DNA of 10,494 nt from an uncultured Porphyromonadaceae bacterium (GTDB taxonomy: Bacteria; Bacteroidota; Bacteroidia; Bacteroidales; Muribaculaceae): assembly GCA_947176355.1 (NCBI GenBank), contig CAMWQY010000071.1, positions 1 through 10,494 on the forward strand, written 5' to 3'. The position numbers and the translations under genes were made by a program. The notes below the pieces were generated by a model. That model was not told the DNA's origin and made no database searches. It saw nothing but the letters and a program-made list of their open reading frames with translations. Below, piece after piece: positions 6,905-10,494 of this stretch (positions within the stretch are counted from its first letter, which is position 1; every line of letters begins with the position of its first letter).

Positions 6905-8038
6905 TTATTCATACAGAGAAGTGTGCATCCGGGCTTCCTTTTTGCGGATAGCGTGAGTGATCAAGAGATTGCCGCAAAGCCACAACAAAACATCTCCCAA
7001 GACAAGCCATGTGGCTGACACGTAAGGAGAAAGAGCCACATTAACCAGCATAAAGAGCACTGCAGAGAGAAGTATAGCACACAAAGATGCCCTTTGGGTA
7101 AGACCAAGTGCAAGAAGTTTGTGATGAATGTGACACTTATCCGGCAAGAAAGGATTTCTATGCTGCCTTATTCTATGAAAGTATACCCTCACTACGTCGA
7201 ATGCCGGTATGATCAATGGAGAGAAAGCCAAGACAAGCAGATTGTAGTCTTTGTTGACATCCGGAGCCTCAATATTTGTCACACTTAAGGCTATGAACGA
7301 CAGCATTATTCCGACGGTAAGCGAACCGGTATCTCCCATAAATATCTTCTTGCGTTTTTTGGGATTGCCGAATACATTATAATAGAAAAATGGCACGAGA
7401 GTACCGAGCTGAGCCCAAACCAACAGAGAAAGCACCCATTCATTTGCCAACGCGAGCACAATGCCATAGAATATCAATGCAATACCACTGAGACCGGAAG
7501 CAAGGCCATCAATTCCATCTATAAGATTGATTGCATTCACTATATAGACTACGATAAAGCCTGATATCAACCAGCCAAGCCATGAAGGAAGCTCTCCAAT
7601 CCAAAGGATGCCCCACATGTTGTTGATATACGCACCTGAAGCGCATATAAAAATTGCACAAATTATCTGACAGACAAATTTTGCCTTATATCTTACCCCG
7701 ATCAAGTCGTCGGCAATACCAACAAGAAACATAAGCATCTCAGCACAGAGTAGATACATTATCTGCTTGCTGCAATTCACAAAATAGCCGGCAGAATCTG
7801 CCATCCCGAAACTTAAGTTTACGGCAAGCACAAGGCAGATTGAAAATATTATTGCGGGCAAAAATGCGATTCCGCCCAACCTTGGCACTATTCCTTTATG
7901 AATTTTGCGTTCATCAACCTCATCAAAAAGCTTTTTGCTGAATGCAATAAGAAGTATCTGAGGTATGATGATTCCGGTTAGCAAGAGTGCTATGACGAAC
8001 ACTGCAATATCAGTATATATCCAGTATGTTGATTCCAT
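6905..8038 (-). CDS. WecA/MraY-type undecaprenyl-phosphate sugar-1-phosphate transferase
   Basis: Polytopic inner-membrane enzyme that moves a sugar-1-phosphate, in WecA GlcNAc-1-phosphate, from a UDP-sugar onto undecaprenyl phosphate, starting lipid-linked glycan assembly. The 377-residue protein has many hydrophobic helices and the superfamily motifs in order: VPRLGGIAFL at 51-60, IADDLIG with Asp110-Asp111 (magnesium site), NAINLIDGIDGLASG at 168-182, MGDTGSL at 234-240 with Asp236, and HIHH at 303-306. The HIHH loop is the mark of the WecA-like branch as opposed to the MraY peptidoglycan enzyme. It is the first gene of the minus-strand run, with a good promoter 70-100 nt upstream, consistent with it starting the pathway the downstream genes complete. 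The exact sugar is unknown. Confidence 0.92.
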   Translation of the reverse strand: MESTYWIYTDIAVFVIALLLTGIIIPQILLIAFSKKLFDEVDERKIHKGIVPRLGGIAFLPAIIFSICLVLAVNLSFGMADSAGYFVNCSKQIMYLLCAEMLMFLVGIADDLIGVRYKAKFVCQIICAIFICASGAYINNMWGILWIGELPSWLGWLISGFIVVYIVNAINLIDGIDGLASGLSGIALIFYGIVLALANEWVLSLLVWAQLGTLVPFFYYNVFGNPKKRKKIFMGDTGSLTVGIMLSFIALSVTNIEAPDVNKDYNLLVLAFSPLIIPAFDVVRVYFHRIRQHRNPFLPDKCHIHHKLLALGLTQRASLCAILLSAVLFMLVNVALSPYVSATWLVLGDVLLWLCGNLLITHAIRKKEARMHTSLYE

Positions 8039-8108
8039 ACGAGTTCCTGTAAGTACGATTAAGTCTGATGATGCCTTCCACTTTAGTCCGAAGACAAGGG
8101 TCGCGATG

Positions 8109-8139
8109 CAAAGTTAGTTAAAATTTTTAACATAGCCAA
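8109..8139 (-). promoter_or_regulatory. Bacteroidota promoter for the polysaccharide operon
   Basis: On the minus strand a TTG (8139-8137) is followed after exactly 20 nt by TAACTTTG (8116-8109). This matches the Bacteroidota -33 TTTG (with one substitution at its first base) and -7 TAnnTTTG at consensus spacing. Transcription would start near 8102, leaving a leader of about 64 nt before the transferase start codon at 8038. The 173-nt gap between this gene and the MeaB stop otherwise holds only A/T-rich DNA, with no convincing terminator for the MeaB gene. Confidence 0.7.
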
Positions 8140-8211
8140 CTATCGGAGTCACTAAATTTCATATTAAAACCATCAATAAATTACAATATTTATCATAGAA
8201 TTAATACTCAA

Positions 8212-9306
8212 TCATTTGCGTATTGAATCAAAATAATAGTCAAGTACATCTTTAGCCGCCGTAAACGATGATTGCTCATTGTTGAGTACCCGGAGTTCCT
8301 TCTGTTCGAGAAGTTCTTTGAGTCCAGGAGTATGATAAAATCTTGTCCGGAGTTGCTCTTCAATGGTCTCTGTCATCCAATAGCGGGCCTGTTCGTTACG
8401 TTTTCGCTCGAAGTAGCCCGACTCCATGACAAAGTTGAAATAGCGGTCTATCATATCCCATACCTTATCAATGTCATATCCGTAGTAGCCGCTATAGGTC
8501 ACTACTTCAGGCACCCACTTGCTGGGTGTGGGCGGGAACAGCATAAGGGCTGTCCTGAATTGCTGGGCAGCCAGCTTACAACGGTCTACATTATCGCCAT
8601 CGCATTTATTGATGGCAATCCCGTCAGCCATTTCCATTATACCACGTTTGATGCCCTGGAGCTCATCGCCGGTGCCCGCCACCTGGATAAGGAGGAAGAA
8701 ATCCACCATGGAATGGACAGCAGTCTCGCTCTGCCCCACTCCTACGGTCTCTACAAAGATTCTGTCGTAGCCGGCAGCCTCACAGAGCACGATCGTCTCG
8801 CGAGTCTTACGTGCCACTCCACCAAGAGACCCACCTGAGGGGGAAGGACGAATGAACGCATCTTTCTCTAGAGAAAGCTTCTCCATACGTGTTTTATCTC
8901 CTAAAATACTGCCACGTGTGCGTTCACTACTCGGGTCGATTGCCAACACTGCAAGCTTATGCCCTTGTCTTATCACATGCGTGCCAAACTCATCGATGGA
9001 AGTAGACTTACCGGCACCGGGCACTCCCGTGATTCCGATCCTTCTGGAATTCCCGCTATATGGCAGGCATTTTTCTATCACCTCTTGTGCTATCGCCTGA
9101 TGATCGTCGGCAGTGCTTTCTATGAGTGTCACAGCACGCCCGAGGAGGCTGACATCCCCTTTAAGAATTCCTTCTACATACTCTCCCGCAGTAAGAATTC
9201 TCTTCTTTTTCACTACTTTTCTATAAGGATTCACAGTCGGATTAGAGGTCACGCCTGCATTGACACGGAGTCCGACATATTTAGCATCATTTTCAGGATG
9301 TTCCAT
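8212..9306 (-). CDS. meaB: MeaB, GTPase chaperone of methylmalonyl-CoA mutase
   Basis: SIMIBI-class G protein (ArgK/MeaB/MMAA family) that gates cobalamin loading and protects adenosylcobalamin-dependent methylmalonyl-CoA mutase, here presumably in the succinate-propionate route. The 364-residue product shows Walker A GVPGAGKST at 94-102, IDPSSERTRGSILGDKTRM at 123-141 (switch region), FVETVGVGQSE at 184-194 (Walker B and switch), and NKCD at 233-236 as the guanine-specificity motif. The C-terminal arm, from about residue 280, matches the dimerisation region of the family. About 35 basic and polar residues precede the conserved core, slightly more than in many homologues. No mutase gene lies in the window. 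It is separated from the polysaccharide promoter by A/T-rich DNA and preceded by the transposase gene, so its own promoter should lie in 9307-9432, where no clear -7 box is seen. Confidence 0.93.
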   Translation of the reverse strand: MEHPENDAKYVGLRVNAGVTSNPTVNPYRKVVKKKRILTAGEYVEGILKGDVSLLGRAVTLIESTADDHQAIAQEVIEKCLPYSGNSRRIGITGVPGAGKSTSIDEFGTHVIRQGHKLAVLAIDPSSERTRGSILGDKTRMEKLSLEKDAFIRPSPSGGSLGGVARKTRETIVLCEAAGYDRIFVETVGVGQSETAVHSMVDFFLLIQVAGTGDELQGIKRGIMEMADGIAINKCDGDNVDRCKLAAQQFRTALMLFPPTPSKWVPEVVTYSGYYGYDIDKVWDMIDRYFNFVMESGYFERKRNEQARYWMTETIEEQLRTRFYHTPGLKELLEQKELRVLNNEQSSFTAAKDVLDYYFDSIRK

Positions 9307-9325
9307 TTCTTGGTAAGAATTATGA

Positions 9326-9337
9326 GGTTATTTATAG
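9326..9337. repeat. Direct repeat copy 1, between meaB and transposase
   Basis: GGTTATTTATAG here recurs exactly at 10468-10479, on the other side of the transposase gene. In both copies GCGG follows eight nt further on (9346-9349 here). On the minus strand the unit reads CCGC, eight variable nt, then CTATAAATAACC, ending 19 nt before the MeaB start codon. Confidence 0.6.
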
Positions 9338-9390
9338 ATAGTAACGCGGCAGAAATAAATTTTATTATTGCTATCAGCATCTAATATCAA

Positions 9391-9416
9391 AAGCAATTGC
9401 CAAAGCAAGCGATTGC
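9391..9416. repeat. Short imperfect tandem repeat after the transposase stop
   Basis: AAGCAATTGC (9391-9400) and AAGCGATTGC (9407-9416) are 16 nt apart and differ at one base; the first contains the palindrome GCAATTGC. They lie just beyond the transposase stop codon, where an element end might be expected, but are short enough to be chance. Confidence 0.3.
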
Positions 9417-9432
9417 ACCTGAAAGGGCATCT

Positions 9433-10452
9433 TCATAAAGGCCGAATTGATCCCGTCTGAGAGGAGCAAAAAGCCTTGACTATATCCACCGCCACCCCAT
9501 TCAGATACTGGGCGTACCTATATCTAAGATCCTCTTTTCGCGTATTATGCTCCATTGGCACTATCAACAGTAGCCGTCCTTCCGTCATCAACTTAAACTC
9601 AATTCCTGACGCACTCTCCCTTTCTGCAAATCCATTCGTGCATACACGCACCATAGCAAATCCTTCCTCTATCGCATACTCCTTTATCTCCTTTTCTTTC
9701 GAATGAATGAATGGCGATACAGGTATGGCTCCGTTGCGAAGAAAGCCCTTATTTCGTTCCGTCCACTCCACACTTTCTTTATCCGTGAACTTCCGGCTAA
9801 ATTTCACTTGAAATAAGTGTGGTTGCTTCAGAAGAAAAATATTCCCTTTTGCCATATATTGCGTGTCTCCCATAGTAATCACCCACCGGCGTGTCATATA
9901 GTCGGGAATTTGTTGCTTCAGCATGTAGCGTCTCGGATTGTCTCGGACATAGTGATTCTGATTTTTCCATTGCTCCTTGTTGTAGGCGATTCGGTCATTG
10001 AATCCTTTCGTAAAAAGAGTCTGCATTTCCGAGGGGCGCAGCTCTTCGGGAAGACTATTATGATAAGAGGATGAGATAAGGCCTTTCAGCCTTCCGATGG
10101 CTCTACTGAGCCCCATCGGCAATCTCGTAGTGACATTAACGCACAGGTGAATATGATCGGGCATGATAGAATATGCCGGCACAAATATTTGAGGATAGAG
10201 ACCAATCCATTTCGATATTGCATCCGGGACGAGATTCCCCAGAGAAGAAAGAATAGTTTGAGCACTCTCGTATGATACGTAGGGAGGAAAGCCTATAATC
10301 CTGGACAAAGCCGGAGTCGAGGCTTGCTTAAGGAAAGTTATGAGATATTTAGCCGGGCGAGTGTAGTCATGGTGGCGAGCCCTACGGTTGAAATTAGGGT
10401 GATCCGGATTTCTGTAGAAGGGATTGATGATTGAGGGAGTCTTGGGTATCAT
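9433..10452 (-). CDS. RAYT-like Y1/HUH transposase with extra C-terminal domain
   Basis: Single-strand DNA transposase relative (IS200/REP-associated, Y1_Tnp superfamily). The N-terminus has RRARHHDYTRPAKYLIT at 23-39, like the RxxxxxDY..pg.YfiT opening of RAYT proteins. MPDHIHL at 97-103 carries the metal-binding HUH pair His100/His102. FNDRI at 151-155 and HYVRDNPRRY at 167-176 supply the likely nucleophile Tyr168. All catalytic parts are present, so it may be active. Ordinary RAYTs are roughly 150-220 residues; this has 339. From about residue 200 a second domain follows with GNIFLLKQP, GAIPVSPFIHSKEKEI at 241-256 and EGRLLLIVP at 291-299, resembling a DprA/SLOG-type Rossmann unit. Similar fusions occur, as I recall, in other Bacteroidota, so the architecture is probably lineage-wide. 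Only 42 nt lie upstream before the window ends. A 12-bp direct repeat flanks the gene. Confidence 0.85.
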   Translation of the reverse strand: MIPKTPSIINPFYRNPDHPNFNRRARHHDYTRPAKYLITFLKQASTPALSRIIGFPPYVSYESAQTILSSLGNLVPDAISKWIGLYPQIFVPAYSIMPDHIHLCVNVTTRLPMGLSRAIGRLKGLISSSYHNSLPEELRPSEMQTLFTKGFNDRIAYNKEQWKNQNHYVRDNPRRYMLKQQIPDYMTRRWVITMGDTQYMAKGNIFLLKQPHLFQVKFSRKFTDKESVEWTERNKGFLRNGAIPVSPFIHSKEKEIKEYAIEEGFAMVRVCTNGFAERESASGIEFKLMTEGRLLLIVPMEHNTRKEDLRYRYAQYLNGVAVDIVKAFCSSQTGSIRPL

Positions 10453-10467
10453 AGGGCTTGATTCTTT

Positions 10468-10479
10468 GGTTATTTATAG
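10468..10479. repeat. Direct repeat copy 2, upstream of transposase
   Basis: Second exact copy of GGTTATTTATAG, 15 nt ahead of the transposase start codon, with GCGG again eight nt further (10488-10491). The adjoining AGCGCT (10478-10483) is a short palindrome. See the copy at 9326-9337. Confidence 0.6.
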
Positions 10480-10494
10480 CGCTCACTGCGGTCT

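Noticed and set aside
8176..8193. ATAAAT/ATTTAT inverted repeat after the MeaB stop, considered as a terminator
   Set aside because: Six A/T pairs with no G/C and no clear U-tract; not a credible intrinsic terminator.
8272..8838. Plus-strand open frame of 188 residues opposite MeaB
   Set aside because: The MeaB frame carries all G-protein motifs; the antisense frame shows none and has no promoter or start context.

Overview
The window reads as chromosomal DNA of a Bacteroidota bacterium, most likely order Bacteroidales. Two things point there: promoter-like TAnnTTTG -7 boxes (TAAATTTG before the aldolase gene, TAACTTTG before the sugar-phosphate transferase gene) with little Shine-Dalgarno signal, and the protein families present (Bacteroidales-style Wza lipoprotein, Wzi barrel, RAYT-like transposase with an extra C-terminal domain). 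Genus cannot be decided from the sequence; a gut Bacteroidales such as Muribaculaceae is only a guess.

Layout: (1) 1-1206, plus strand: class II fructose-bisphosphate aldolase with its own promoter-like box and a strong terminator hairpin that probably also serves the convergent minus-strand genes. (2) 8139 down to 1248, minus strand: a compact run of seven genes read in the order WecA/MraY-like sugar-phosphate transferase, Wza-like export lipoprotein, CpsB/CapC-type PHP phosphatase, DegT-family aminotransferase, TcdA (tRNA t6A cyclisation), Wzi-like outer-membrane barrel, small lipocalin-like lipoprotein. Gaps are 3-75 nt, and the last two genes overlap by 4 nt. A well-formed Bacteroidota promoter lies ahead of the first gene. 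(3) 9306-8212, minus strand: MeaB, the G-protein chaperone of methylmalonyl-CoA mutase, with no mutase gene in view. (4) 10452-9433, minus strand: a Y1/HUH transposase of the RAYT type carrying a C-terminal domain of about 140 residues that resembles a DprA/SLOG fold. A 12-bp direct repeat lies on both sides of this gene.

The seven-gene run covers the initiation and export/assembly ends of surface polysaccharide production: undecaprenyl-phosphate charging, an amino-sugar transaminase, the outer-membrane export protein, the phosphatase normally paired with a tyrosine autokinase, and a Wzi-type surface-attachment barrel. Glycosyltransferases, flippase, polymerase and the Wzc-type kinase are absent here and must lie elsewhere if the pathway is complete. 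The points most worth a second look are the domain fusion in the transposase and the direct repeat around it. The rest of the window looks ordinary.
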